Positions 1 through 8,840 of a stretch of DNA of 64,000 nt are shown in pieces. Positions within the stretch are counted from its first letter, which is position 1. Each line of letters begins with the position of its first letter. The notes below the pieces were generated by a model. The model did not search any database. It had not been told where the DNA came from and saw nothing but the letters and a program-made list of their open reading frames with translations. The position numbers and the translations under genes are program-made. Origin of the DNA: Hyphomicrobiales bacterium (lineage in GTDB: Bacteria; Pseudomonadota; Alphaproteobacteria; Rhizobiales; Beijerinckiaceae); assembly GCA_016716745.1 (NCBI GenBank), contig JADJVD010000005.1, forward strand, positions 1 through 64,000, in the 5' to 3' direction.

Positions 1-968
1 GTGTATTTGAACACCATCAGCGGGAAGACGAGCTGCAACTCCGCCGGCTTGCCTGAAGGGCCGACGGGGAAGAAGGCGTGATTCATGTCTTCGGCGATGG
101 CGAGCTGCTTGGGATCGCCGGAGGCCTTGGCGGCGGCGTAGACGGAGATGCCGTTCGCCGTCAGATAGAGCTCGCCCGACAGGAACGCCTTGTTGTTCGA
201 GGAGTCGTTCCACGACGGCGTGCCGGGGATGAACGTCTCGTAGAGCGCCTTGCAATATTCGAGCGCCTTCGCCGTCTCGGGCGAGTTGATGATGACCTTG
301 TCGTCCTTGTCGACGAGGAAGCCGCCATGCGACCACAAGAGCCAGTGGATCCAGGCGTTTCCGTCGCCCGAGGCGTGGCCGAGCGCGAAGCCGGCCGGCG
401 TGTTGTTCTTCTTGAGCGCGCGGCACAGTTCGAGGAAGGCGTCCGTCTTGTCCGGGAAGGTGGAGAAGCCGGCGTCCTTCATCGCCTTGATGCGATAATT
501 GATGTAGCCGCCGTTCACCGCGACGGGGATCGAGATCCACTTGCCGCCGTTCTTGCCGTAGGCCTCGGCCACCGGCACCCAGCCGCCGTATTTCTTGCCG
601 AGGTAGTCGGCGACGTCGCTCATGTCGAGCAGCTTGTCGGGGAACAGATGCGGCGTCGAATGCAGCGGCCACACGATGTCCGGGCCGACGCCGGTGTTGG
701 CGGCGACGGAGGCCTTCGGCTGAATGTCGTCGAAGCTCTCGTTCGTTACGTTGATCTTGACGCCGGTCGCCTTGGAGAAGGCGTCGACGATCTTGACGAA
801 GGAGTCTTCCTCCGCCTGCACGAAGCGCTTCCAGCGCAGCAGGTTGATGGTGGCGCCGGCCTCCGGCTTCCATTGCGCGGTCTGCGCCCAGGCCTTGGCG
901 AAATCGAGCAGGCTCGCGCCGGCAAGACCGGCGGCGGCGCCCTTCATCAGCGAACGACGATTGATCAT
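1..968 (-). CDS. ABC transporter extracellular sugar-binding protein (3' end outside window)
   Basis: This is a periplasmic solute-binding protein of the family 1 (sugar/polyol) type, which would deliver substrate to an ABC importer. The ATG at 968 follows a GGAGG box. The N-terminus reads MINRRSLMKG, a twin-arginine-like leader (NRRSLMKGAAAGLAG), so Tat export is plausible. The mature part has the family style: a region around WPLHSTPHLFPDKLLDMSD, then a central stretch with many aromatic residues (WIHWLLWSHGGF). The C-terminus lies beyond base 1, so about 322 residues are visible. The ATPase gene immediately upstream on the same strand (1076-2134) is its likely partner. No permease genes are in the window; they may follow beyond base 1. 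The substrate cannot be read from sequence. Confidence 0.85.
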   Translation of the reverse strand, partial: MINRRSLMKGAAAGLAGASLLDFAKAWAQTAQWKPEAGATINLLRWKRFVQAEEDSFVKIVDAFSKATGVKINVTNESFDDIQPKASVAANTGVGPDIVWPLHSTPHLFPDKLLDMSDVADYLGKKYGGWVPVAEAYGKNGGKWISIPVAVNGGYINYRIKAMKDAGFSTFPDKTDAFLELCRALKKNNTPAGFALGHASGDGNAWIHWLLWSHGGFLVDKDDKVIINSPETAKALEYCKALYETFIPGTPSWNDSSNNKAFLSGELYLTANGISVYAAAKASGDPKQLAIAEDMNHAFFPVGPSGKPAELQLVFPLMVFKY

Positions 969-1075
969 GCTTTCCTCCCGTCACACGAGCGGGCGTTGAT
1001 CGCCCTGTCCCGTTCCGGCCCGTGCGGCCGAAGTCGTCGCGGCGGCGGGCTCCGGCCCTTCCGCCGCGTGTCTTG

Positions 1076-2134
1076 TCAGACGATGCGTTTGCCGGTTTCG
1101 GCGTCGAACAGATGCGTCAGCTCCGGCCGGATGCGGATCGTGTCGCCGGGCCTGGCGCTGATGCGTTCGCGGAACAGACAGATGATCTCGTGCCCGCCAT
1201 GCTTGACGTTGACCTGCGTCTCCGAGCCGGTGGGCTCGATGACGGCGACCTCGAAGGGCACGCCGTCGGGATGAATCTTGAGATGTTCGGGCCGCACGCC
1301 GAGCGTCACCTTGCGGCCGATCGCGGCCGCCGGCGCGTCGATGGCGAAGGTCGCGTCGTGGCCGCCGTTGAAGATCGTGCGCTCGCCCTCGCGCGTGACG
1401 GTTCCTGACAGGAAGTTCATCGCCGGCGAGCCGATGAAGCCGGCGACGAAGGTGTTGCCCGGCCTGTCGTAGAGGTCGAGCGGCGCGCCGATCTGCTCGA
1501 CGATGCCGTCATGCATGACGACGATCTTGTCGGCCATGGTCATCGCCTCGATCTGGTCGTGCGTGACGTAGACGGTCGTCGTCTTCAGGCGCTGGTGAAG
1601 CTCCTTGATCTCGGCGCGCATGGCGACGCGCAGCTTGGCGTCGAGGTTGGAGAGCGGCTCGTCGAACAGGAAGACCTGCGGATCGCGCACGATGGCGCGG
1701 CCCATGGCGACGCGCTGGCGCTGGCCGCCGGAGAGCTGGCGCGGATAGCGCTCGAGCAGCGGGGCGAGGCCGAGAATCTTGGCCGCCTTGTCCACCCGTT
1801 CGGAGATTTCCGATCGCGGCGCGTTCCGCAGCTTTAACGAGAAGGCCATGTTGTCGGCCACCGTCATGTGCGGATAGAGCGCGTAGTTCTGGAACACCAT
1901 CGCGATGTCGCGCTCCTTCGGCGGCACGTCGTTGACGACGCGCTCGCCGATGCGGATTTCGCCGCCGGTGATGTTCTCCAGCCCCGCGATCATGCGCAGC
2001 AGGGTGGACTTGCCGCAGCCCGAGGGCCCGACGAGAATGACGAACTCGCCGTCCTTGATGTCGACATCGACGCCGTGGATCACGGCGGTCGCGCCGTAGG
2101 CCTTCTTCACGTCCCGTATTTCGACGGACGCCAT
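1076..2134 (-). CDS. ABC transporter ATP-binding protein, UgpC/MalK type (sugar import)
   Basis: This ATPase energises a carbohydrate importer. Starting at MASVEIRDVKKAYG it is 352 residues, usual for the UgpC/MalK group. Walker A (GPSGCGKST) is near residue 37, the signature motif LSGGQRQRVAMGRA near 135, Walker B (VFLFDEPLSNLD) near 155 and the H-loop (YVTHDQIEA) near 190. A C-terminal TOBE/MalK regulatory domain follows (about 235-352, ending in HLFDAETGKRIV). I chose the ATG at 2134 over one 17 codons upstream because a GGGGAGA box sits just before it and homology starts there. It is transcribed toward the solute-binding gene at 1-968, about 107 bp away, probably in one operon. Confidence 0.92.
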   Translation of the reverse strand: MASVEIRDVKKAYGATAVIHGVDVDIKDGEFVILVGPSGCGKSTLLRMIAGLENITGGEIRIGERVVNDVPPKERDIAMVFQNYALYPHMTVADNMAFSLKLRNAPRSEISERVDKAAKILGLAPLLERYPRQLSGGQRQRVAMGRAIVRDPQVFLFDEPLSNLDAKLRVAMRAEIKELHQRLKTTTVYVTHDQIEAMTMADKIVVMHDGIVEQIGAPLDLYDRPGNTFVAGFIGSPAMNFLSGTVTREGERTIFNGGHDATFAIDAPAAAIGRKVTLGVRPEHLKIHPDGVPFEVAVIEPTGSETQVNVKHGGHEIICLFRERISARPGDTIRIRPELTHLFDAETGKRIV

Positions 2135-2363
2135 GAGCTTTCTCCCCTCGCGGGCCACGGACTTGGCGTCTCGCGTCGGCCCCATCGTCTTTGGCGAAAC
2201 GTCGGGTCGAGCCGACGCTTGCGGCGGGCGGCGCCGGCGCGGATCATATGCGCCTTGCCGCGGGGGCGAGCCCCTTGCGCAATCATGCTAGATGATCCAA
2301 TGCGGAGAGGCAAATCGGTTTAGACGCCCTTGCCGCAGAGCGTCGCCCGGGGAGGAAACGCAG

Positions 2364-3320
2364 ATGGTCGACATCCTGATGCCGACGCCGATGATGCCGA
2401 TGATCGCCGAGCAACTGGCGCGCGTCGGAACGCTGCACAAATTGTGGGAGGCGCCCGATCGCGCCGCCGCGCTCGCCGATCTCGGCCCCCGCGTTACGGC
2501 GATGGCGGTCGGCGGCGGCCATCAGCCGATCGACGCGGCGTTCCTCGGCCGGTTCCCCAATCTGAAGATCGTGTCGAGCTTCGGCGTCGGCTACGACCAT
2601 GTGGACGCCGCCTGGGCCGGCGCGCACGGCATCCTCGTCACCAACACGCCGGACGTGCTCAACGAGGAGGTGGCGGACACCGCCCTCGGCCTGCTGCTCG
2701 GCACCGTGCGCCGTCTGCCGCAGGCCGAGCGCTATCTGCGCGCCGGCAAGTGGCTGGAGGGCGCCTTCCCGCTCTCCGATTCGCTGCGCGAGAAGACGAT
2801 CGGCATTCTCGGGCTCGGGCGCATCGGCAAGGCGATCGCGCGGCGGTGCGAGGCGTTCGGGCTGAAGGTCGTCTATCACGGCCGCAACGCGCAGGAGGAC
2901 GCGCCCTACCTGTTCTATCCGACGCTGGTCGGCATGGCGCGGGCGGTCGACATTCTGCTCGTCATCACGCCGGGCGGGGCGGGCACGGCCAACATGGTCA
3001 ATCGCGAGGTGCTGGAGGCGCTCGGCCCCAGGGGCGTGCTCATCAACGTGGCGCGCGGTTCGGTGGTCGACGAGCCGGCGCTGATCGAGGCGTTGAAGGC
3101 GGGCGTCATCGCGGCGGCGGGTCTCGACGTCTTCGCCGACGAGCCGCGCGTGCCGCAGGCGCTGATTGACATGGACAATGTGGTGTTGCTGCCGCATGTC
3201 GGCTCGGCCTCGCACCACACCCGGCGCGGCATGGCGCAACTCGTCGTCGACAACATCAAATCGTTTGTCGCCGGCAAGGGGCCGCTGACGCCCGTCGCCG
3301 AGACGCCGTGGACGCGCTGA
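2364..3320 (+). CDS. D-isomer-specific 2-hydroxyacid dehydrogenase
   Basis: This NAD(P)-dependent oxidoreductase probably reduces a 2-keto acid such as glyoxylate or hydroxypyruvate, or oxidises the matching hydroxy acid. It is 318 residues from the ATG at 2364, which follows GGAGGA by 7 bases. The Rossmann dinucleotide motif is GILGLGRIGKAI near residue 150. The catalytic set is present: Arg in INVARGSVVDE, Glu in FADEPRVP and His in LLPHVGSAS. It is divergent from the sugar ABC genes, with a 229-bp intergenic region that should hold both promoters. The neighbourhood suggests sugar-acid use, but the exact substrate is unknown. Confidence 0.9.
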   Translation: MVDILMPTPMMPMIAEQLARVGTLHKLWEAPDRAAALADLGPRVTAMAVGGGHQPIDAAFLGRFPNLKIVSSFGVGYDHVDAAWAGAHGILVTNTPDVLNEEVADTALGLLLGTVRRLPQAERYLRAGKWLEGAFPLSDSLREKTIGILGLGRIGKAIARRCEAFGLKVVYHGRNAQEDAPYLFYPTLVGMARAVDILLVITPGGAGTANMVNREVLEALGPRGVLINVARGSVVDEPALIEALKAGVIAAAGLDVFADEPRVPQALIDMDNVVLLPHVGSASHHTRRGMAQLVVDNIKSFVAGKGPLTPVAETPWTR

Positions 3321-3442
3321 CACGGCGCGCTCGCGTTGCGAAAGCGCTGCGGCTTTAGCGGCGAATGCTCTAGACTTGGACGCAAATCCGCGCGAATCGT
3401 GCGCCACGTTCAAAGCCGAACGCCTCTCAGGAGCGGCCCTCG

Positions 3443-4327
3443 ATGTCAGCCCCCTTTCTCCGATCTTCCGTGTCGGAACGCGGATCGTTCCGCCCGGCGC
3501 GGGCGCTGAGCCTCTGCGCCCTCGCGCTCGGCGCGCTGCTGTCGGCGGACGCGGGCGCGGCGACCGATCGCAAGCTGACGATCGATCAGGCGACAGGCGC
3601 CTGGGACATGTCGCTCGCCGACACCAATCGCCGTTGCCGCCTCGTGCTGCGCGGCGAGGCCGAGGGCGCCGCGCAAGCGCTCGCCATGCCGGCCGGGTGT
3701 CGGCGCGCCCTGCCGATCCTCGCCGAGGCGGGCGGCTGGCGCGCGGGCGAGGACGGGCGACTGCGCGTCGTGGCGCGCGATGGCGGGCCGGTGCTCGAAT
3801 TTTCCATGCAGCCGGCCGGCGATCTCCTCGCCACCGGGCCGGAAGGGGAGACCTATACGCTCTCGCCCGCCGATCCGGCCAAGCGCGCGCAACTGGCGCA
3901 GACGGCGGCGCCCGTCTCGGCGCCGCCTGCCGCGCCCGTCTCTGCGCCGCCCGCCGCGGCGCGACCGACGCCCGGCTTCCAGCTCGCGCAGACGCCCAAG
4001 CCCGCTCCGGCTGACGCCGGCAAGTCCGCCGCCTCCGTCGCCGGCCGCTACGCCGTGCTGCGCGAGGAGGGCCGCGACACCGGCTGCATGGTCACCCTCG
4101 ACGACAAGGGGCGCGGCGTGCAGGGCGCGAGCAAGGCCGTGCTGGCGCCGGCCTGTCGCGACCAGGGCATCGTCATCTTCGACCCGGCGGGCTGGCGCTT
4201 CGACAAGGGTCGGCTGGTGCTGATCGCCCGCAAGGGCCATTCCGCGACCTTCGACCTGCAGGCCAACGGCGCCTGGCTCAAGGATCCGAAGGAAGGCGGC
4301 AAGGCGCTCGGGCTGAAGAAGCTCTGA
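3443..4327 (+). CDS. secreted protein with two AprI/Inh-like (metalloprotease inhibitor) domains
   Basis: The 294-residue product begins with a basic region and a hydrophobic core (ALSLCALALGALL) that looks like a Sec signal peptide ending near ADAGAA. Two similar beta-rich repeats follow, about 45-125 and 195-290. Each has a Trp or Tyr near the start (GAWDMSLAD; GRYAVLREE), a paired cysteine pattern (RRCRLVL and AGCRRAL; TGCMVTL and PACRDQG) and an internal region like GWRFDKGRLVLIARKG. This matches the AprI/Inh inhibitor fold, known for single-domain periplasmic inhibitors of serralysin-type proteases. A Pro/Ala-rich linker with a repeated APVSAPPA unit joins them. No serralysin gene is visible nearby, so an inhibitor role is family-based inference. 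Confidence 0.75.
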   Translation: MSAPFLRSSVSERGSFRPARALSLCALALGALLSADAGAATDRKLTIDQATGAWDMSLADTNRRCRLVLRGEAEGAAQALAMPAGCRRALPILAEAGGWRAGEDGRLRVVARDGGPVLEFSMQPAGDLLATGPEGETYTLSPADPAKRAQLAQTAAPVSAPPAAPVSAPPAAARPTPGFQLAQTPKPAPADAGKSAASVAGRYAVLREEGRDTGCMVTLDDKGRGVQGASKAVLAPACRDQGIVIFDPAGWRFDKGRLVLIARKGHSATFDLQANGAWLKDPKEGGKALGLKKL

Positions 4328-4330
4328 GGC

Positions 4331-5131
4331 TCAGCGCAGCAGCGCGGCGATCGGCGCCGAGGTCACCGAGGTCGGCTGCTGGAACGGATTGCCGTGCACC
4401 AGCACGATCGCCGCCGTCGGCCCGGCCGCCACCGCGAATAGCATGATCGCCGCCAGCGCCGCGCGGGGCTGGCCGATATGGACGGCCGCCACCGACAGCA
4501 TGGTGACGAAGCCGAGAAACGCCATCCCCAGCCATTTCAACGGGTTGACGTGGGTCTTGGAGAGCGCGATGCGGGCCTCGCGGGCGTCGCGCGCCTTGAC
4601 CGCCTGTTGCAGCATGAGCTGATGCACCTGACCGGGCGCGACCTCGACGACGAGACGGTCCGCCAGCGCGCCGAGCAGGCGCTCGGCGGCGGCCGCCGCC
4701 TCGGGGCTCGACGAGCGCCTGGCGAGCAGCGGCCATTCGGCGGCGACGGCGCGGGCGTAGTTCTCCACCGCCGTTCGGGCGGGCGCGGCGGCCTGCGGCG
4801 GCAGCCGCTCGACAAGGGTCAGCACGCTGCGCAGCGCGTCCGCCTCGCGGTTGACGGCGTCGATGGCGCGGTCGTGCGCGCCCCAGGTGTCGTTGGCCAG
4901 AAAGGCGAGGGTGAGCGCGAACAGCACGCCGATGATGTTGATGAAGGGCGGGACGACGCCGTGATAGGCCGCCACCTTCTCCGCCCAGACCGGGCGCTGC
5001 ATCGCCCACAACGCGCCGAAGGCGGCCAGAAACGTGCCGACCATCGCGGCCGCGGCGTAAAAATACTGGTCGTAGGCGCCAAGGCCGGTCACGCGAAAGC
5101 CCCGTGATGTCGCAGAATGCGCGCCGTGCAT
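4331..5131 (-). CDS. DUF4239 (bestrophin-like) membrane protein
   Basis: The 266-residue protein has an N-terminal transmembrane segment (AAAAMVGTFLAAFGALWA), a second one (FINIIGVLFALTLAFLA) and two near the C-terminus (FLGFVTMLSVAAV; LAAIMLFAVAAGPTAAIVL). Between them lies a helical soluble stretch of about 110 residues. The GVLFALTLAFLANDTW pattern followed by a conserved run of acidic and Asn residues is typical of the DUF4239 family, distantly compared with bestrophin channels. The function is unknown. The start at 5131 is uncertain: an in-frame GTG 13 codons later (VTGLGAYDQYF) is an alternative. The gene converges on the AprI-like gene with 3 bases between stops. Confidence 0.75.
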   Translation of the reverse strand: MHGAHSATSRGFRVTGLGAYDQYFYAAAAMVGTFLAAFGALWAMQRPVWAEKVAAYHGVVPPFINIIGVLFALTLAFLANDTWGAHDRAIDAVNREADALRSVLTLVERLPPQAAAPARTAVENYARAVAAEWPLLARRSSSPEAAAAAERLLGALADRLVVEVAPGQVHQLMLQQAVKARDAREARIALSKTHVNPLKWLGMAFLGFVTMLSVAAVHIGQPRAALAAIMLFAVAAGPTAAIVLVHGNPFQQPTSVTSAPIAALLR

Positions 5132-5301
5132 GCCCGGTTCGGGCGGCGATCACAAGGCGCGGGGCGCCCGACGCGCCGCGACGTGTGGACACGCCCTTTC
5201 GATTCTGCTAACGGAACCCCCCACGGCCGGGCGCGTCCGCGCGCCCTTCCTCCCCTATTTTCCCCAGTCGGGCTACGGCCCGCAGCGACAGGAATGACTG
5301 C

Positions 5302-5541
5302 GTGCAAGTTCTCGTTCGCGACAACAACGTCGATCAGGCCCTCAAGGCGCTCAAGAAGAAGATGCAGCGCGAGGGCATTTTCCGCGAGATGAAGCTCCGC
5401 AACTATTTCGAGAAGCCGTCCGAGAAGCGCGTTCGCGAGCAGGCCGAGGCGGTTCGCCGCGCCCGCAAGCTCGCCCGCAAGAAGCTGCAGCGTGAAGGTC
5501 TGTTGCCGATGAAGCCGCGGCCGACCCCCGCCGGGCGCTGA
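5302..5541 (+). CDS. rpsU: 30S ribosomal protein S21
   Basis: S21 binds the small subunit near the anti-Shine-Dalgarno end of 16S rRNA and helps initiation. The 79-residue product starts at GTG (MQVLVRDNNVDQALKALKKK) with AGGAA a short distance upstream. It shows the family core KKKMQREGIFREMKLR, RNYFEKPSEKRVRE and a highly basic C-terminus. It stands alone, with a divergent DUF4239 gene on one side and a TPR lipoprotein on the other. Confidence 0.95.
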   Translation: MQVLVRDNNVDQALKALKKKMQREGIFREMKLRNYFEKPSEKRVREQAEAVRRARKLARKKLQREGLLPMKPRPTPAGR

Positions 5542-5749
5542 TCGCCTCGCACAGGTCGTGATTTTCGACGCCCGCGGCCCCGGCCCGGGCGTCTCGCATT
5601 GAAGCGGGCGTCTCGCCCGCGCGTTGGATCGGCGGGCGTTTCGCCCGTCTGCGCGACGGGCGCCGCCGGCAGCCGCATTCTCGCCGGATTGCGCGCCCCT
5701 CATCGTTTTCGGGCGCCGCGTCGCCCGACCGTTCGTTCGGGGGCTTCGC
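5542..5749. repeat. intergenic cluster of three short GC hairpins
   Basis: Between rpsU and the TPR gene are three related palindromes: GACGCCCG (5567-5574) pairing with CGGGCGTC (5586-5593); GCGGGCG/CGCCCGC at 5604-5620 with a 3-base loop; and CGGGCG/CGCCCG at 5633-5647 with a TTT loop. All share a GCGGGCGTYTCGCCCG-like core. None has a U-run, so they are weak terminator candidates for rpsU. They look more like short repetitive palindromes. Confidence 0.5.
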
Positions 5750-6610
5750 ATGACCGGGCTTCGTTCCTTCGCACTTTCCCCGCGCGCCGCGCGCCTCGCC
5801 TTCGCGCTCGCCGCCGCGACGGCGCTGGCCGGCTGCGAGACGGTGGGCGGGCTCGCCCGCCAGCAGGGCGCGGGCGTCGCCGAAGTGGACACGGCCGATC
5901 CGGCGGCCGCCTCCGCCAACATCGCCTCGCTCAGCGACGTCATCCGCAACAATCCGAACGACGCGGCCGCCTACAACACGCGCGGGGCGGCCTACGCCAA
6001 GGCGGGGCGCTTCCAGGAGGCGGTGACGGATTTTTCGCGCGCCATCCAGCTCGATCCGGCGCCGGCCGCCGCGCTCACCAATCGCGGCCTCGCCTATCGC
6101 CAGCTCGGGCGCAACGACGCCGCGCTCGCCGATTTCTCGCGCGCCATCGAGGTCGCGCCCAATCACGCGCCGGCCTACATCGCGCGCGCCAACGTGCTGC
6201 GCCAGCAGGGCTCGCTCGATCAGGCGCTCGCCGACCTCGGGCAGGCGATCCGGCTCAATCCGGAATCCGCGCAGGCGTTCCACGCGCGCGGGCTCATCCA
6301 TCAGCGCATGGGCGACCACACGCGCGCGATCACCGATTTCGACAATGCGATCGACCGCGATCCGTTCGCGGGCGCGCCCTACATGGCGCGCGGCCAGAGC
6401 TACATCGCGGTCGGCAAGAACGACGCGGCGATCGAGGATTTCAACGCCGCGCTGAACGTCGACAACCGGCAGGGCGACGCCTGGGCCGGGCTTGGCCTGG
6501 CCTACGAGCGGCAGGGCAATCGCTCCAAGGCGTCGGAGAGCTACCAGCGCGCGCTCGTCGTCGAGCCCGGCAACAAGCTCGCCCGCGAAGGCTCCTCGCG
6601 CGTTCGCTGA
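5750..6610 (+). CDS. TPR-repeat lipoprotein (NlpI-like)
   Basis: The 286-residue protein has a lipoprotein signal: a hydrophobic stretch ending in the lipobox ALAGC (Cys near residue 26). About six tetratricopeptide repeats follow, visible as recurring YNTRGAAYAKAGRFQEAVTD, NRGLAYRQLGRNDAALAD and FHARGLIHQRMGDHTRAI units with 34-residue spacing. It is probably an envelope scaffold protein. I chose the ATG at 5750 because the predicted signal begins there; the open frame extends 42 codons upstream but that part is not protein-like. No specific partner is evident. Confidence 0.85.
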   Translation: MTGLRSFALSPRAARLAFALAAATALAGCETVGGLARQQGAGVAEVDTADPAAASANIASLSDVIRNNPNDAAAYNTRGAAYAKAGRFQEAVTDFSRAIQLDPAPAAALTNRGLAYRQLGRNDAALADFSRAIEVAPNHAPAYIARANVLRQQGSLDQALADLGQAIRLNPESAQAFHARGLIHQRMGDHTRAITDFDNAIDRDPFAGAPYMARGQSYIAVGKNDAAIEDFNAALNVDNRQGDAWAGLGLAYERQGNRSKASESYQRALVVEPGNKLAREGSSRVR

Positions 6611-6620
6611 GCCGGCGCGC

Positions 6621-7427
6621 TCAACGCGGCCGGCGCACGGCCTCGCTCCAGTCGAGAACCCGCTCGAGGGCCGTCTCCATCGCCAGATGGGTTTCGCCGG
6701 GCAGCTCCAGAAACGTCTTCGGCTCGCGCGCCAGCGCGAACAGCCGGCGGCCGAAGCCGATCGGCACGACCTCGTCGGCCGATCCATGCACGATCAGCAG
6801 CGGCGCTTTCACCTCCGCGATGGCGCGGTCCGAGCGCATCGGGTCGCGCATCAGCAGGCGCACCGGAAACATCCAGTAGGCGGAGGCCGCCACGTCGACC
6901 GCAGAGGAGAAGGGCGAGTCGAGCGCCAGCGCCGCGACGGGGCGTCGCGCGGCGAGCGCGACCGCGACGCCCGAGCCCATCGATTCGCCGATCAGGACGA
7001 TGCGGTCGGCGCCGTAGCCGAGGCCGAGCGCCTTGGCGTAGACCGCGTCGGCGTCGCGCGCAAAGCCCGCCTCCGAGGGGTCGCCCGACGAGCCGGGATA
7101 GCCGCGCAGCGCGACGGCGAGCAGCCCGTCGCCGCGCGCCGCGAGACCGCGAAAGCGCGCGGCGCGGTTGGACAGCGATCCGGCGTTGCCGTGGAAATAG
7201 ACGAACAGGGCGCGGCCCGCGCGGGCGGGGACATGCCAGCCGCGCAGCCGCTCGCCGTCGAGCGTCGCAATCTCGACCGCCTCGCCGTCGAGGCTCGCGT
7301 CGGCGGGATGCGACCACTCGCCGGAGGGCTGGAAAAACAGATCGCGCTGCACGGCCCAGAGGGCCGCCAGCGCGATCAGGTAAAGCCCGCCGAGGACGAT
7401 CGCGCCGGCGATCAGCACCCGGCGCAT
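6621..7427 (-). CDS. alpha/beta hydrolase with N-terminal membrane anchor (ABHD13/BEM46 type)
   Basis: This is a serine hydrolase of unknown substrate, 268 residues. A hydrophobic N-terminus (VLIAGAIVLGGLYLIALAALWAV) anchors it, with the hydrolase domain probably periplasmic. The oxyanion motif YFHGNAGS is near residue 97. The nucleophile elbow is GESMGSG near 147, the acid is in HGSADEVVP near 214 and the His is in GETHLAM near 244. The YFHGNAGS/GESMGSG pattern is typical of BEM46/ABHD13-like proteins. It lies 7 bases beyond the pntB stop on the same strand and may be the last cistron of the transhydrogenase operon. Confidence 0.85.
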   Translation of the reverse strand: MRRVLIAGAIVLGGLYLIALAALWAVQRDLFFQPSGEWSHPADASLDGEAVEIATLDGERLRGWHVPARAGRALFVYFHGNAGSLSNRAARFRGLAARGDGLLAVALRGYPGSSGDPSEAGFARDADAVYAKALGLGYGADRIVLIGESMGSGVAVALAARRPVAALALDSPFSSAVDVAASAYWMFPVRLLMRDPMRSDRAIAEVKAPLLIVHGSADEVVPIGFGRRLFALAREPKTFLELPGETHLAMETALERVLDWSEAVRRPR

Positions 7428-7434
7428 CGCCGCG

Positions 7435-8837
7435 TCAGTGCGCCATCGCCTTCAGAATGGTCTCGACCACCTTCTTGGCGTCGCCGAACAGCATCATCGT
7501 GTTGTCGCGGAAGAACAGCTCGTTCTCGACGCCGGCGTAGCCCGAGCCCATGCCGCGCTTGATGAAGAGAACGGTCTTGGCCTTCTCGACGTCGAGGATC
7601 GGCATGCCGAAGATCGGCGAGGACGGGTCGGTCTTGGCCGCCGGGTTCGTCACGTCGTTGGCGCCGATGACGAAGGCGACGTCGGCCTGGCCGAACTCGG
7701 AGTTGATGTCCTCCAGCTCGAACACCTCGTCATAGGGCACGTTGGCCTCGGCCAGCAGCACGTTCATGTGGCCGGGCATGCGGCCGGCGACGGGGTGGAT
7801 GGCGTACTTCACCTCGACGCCTTCCTTCTTCAGGTTGTCGGCCATCTCGCGCAGCGCGTGCTGGGCCTGCGCCACCGCCATGCCGTAGCCCGGCACGATG
7901 ATGACCTTCGAGGCGTTCGACATGATGAAGGCCGCATCGTCCGCCGAGCCCTGCTTGACGGGCCGCGTCTCGACCGCGCCGCCCGCGGGCCCCGCCGTCT
8001 CGCCGCCGAAGCCGCCCAGGATCACCGAGATGAAGGAGCGGTTCATGCCCTTGCACATGATGTAGGACAGGATCGCGCCCGAGGAGCCGACCAGCGCGCC
8101 GGTGATGATCAGCGCCAGATTGCCGAGCGTGAAGCCGATGCCCGCCGCCGCCCAGCCCGAATAGGAGTTGAGCATCGACACGACGACCGGCATGTCCGCG
8201 CCGCCGATCGGGATGATCAGCAGCACGCCGAGCGCGAAGGAGATCGCCACGATCACCCAGAAGATGAGGTGGCTTTCCTGCTGCACGAAGGCGAACACCA
8301 TCAGCACCAGGAAGATGGCGAGCGCGACGTTGATGACGTGGCGCTGCGGCAGCATGATCGGCGCGCCGGACATGCGGCCGTCGAGCTTGAGGAAGGCGAT
8401 GACCGAGCCGGTGAAGGTGATCGCGCCGATCGCTGCGCCGATCGACATCTCGATGAGGCTCGCGCCGTGGATGTGGCCCGGCGCGCCGATGCCGAAGGCC
8501 TGCGGCGCGTAGAGCGCGCCGGCCGCCACGAGCACGGCGGCGAAACCGACGAGCGCGTGGAAGAAGGCGACGAGCTGCGGCATCGCCGTCATCTGCACGG
8601 TGCGCGCCCGCCAGGCGCCGATAGCGCCGCCGAGCCCGATGCCGCCGAGAACCAGCAGCCAGACGAGAAGCCGGCCGGCAGTTTGTAGAGCAGCGTCGTG
8701 GCGATGGCGATCGCCATGCCGATCATGCCGTAGAGATTGCCCTGCCGCGAGGACGTGGGATGCGACAGGCCGCGCAGCGCCAGAATGAACAGGACGCCGG
8801 AGACGAGATAGAGAAGGGCTGCGAAATTCGCGGACAT
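7435..8837 (-). pseudogene. pntB: NAD(P) transhydrogenase subunit beta, interrupted by a one-base frameshift
   Basis: PntB carries transmembrane helices and the NADP-binding domain III of the proton-translocating transhydrogenase. The reading starts at 8837 (MSANFAALLYLVSGVLFILA) and continues to KLPAGFSS near 8667, then changes frame to WLLVLGGIGLGGAIGAW and runs to the stop at 7435. Adding one base near 8660-8668 gives a single 467-residue protein, the normal length. Domain III is intact: IVPGYGMAVAQAQ, HPVAGRMPGHMNVLL, IGANDVTNPAA and GSGYAGVENELFF. Without repair the visible part from MQMTAMPQ (8598) would lack the first membrane segments. It is the third pnt cistron, 3 bases after pntAB. 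I suspect a sequencing error. Confidence 0.9.
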
Positions 8838-8840
8838 GGC

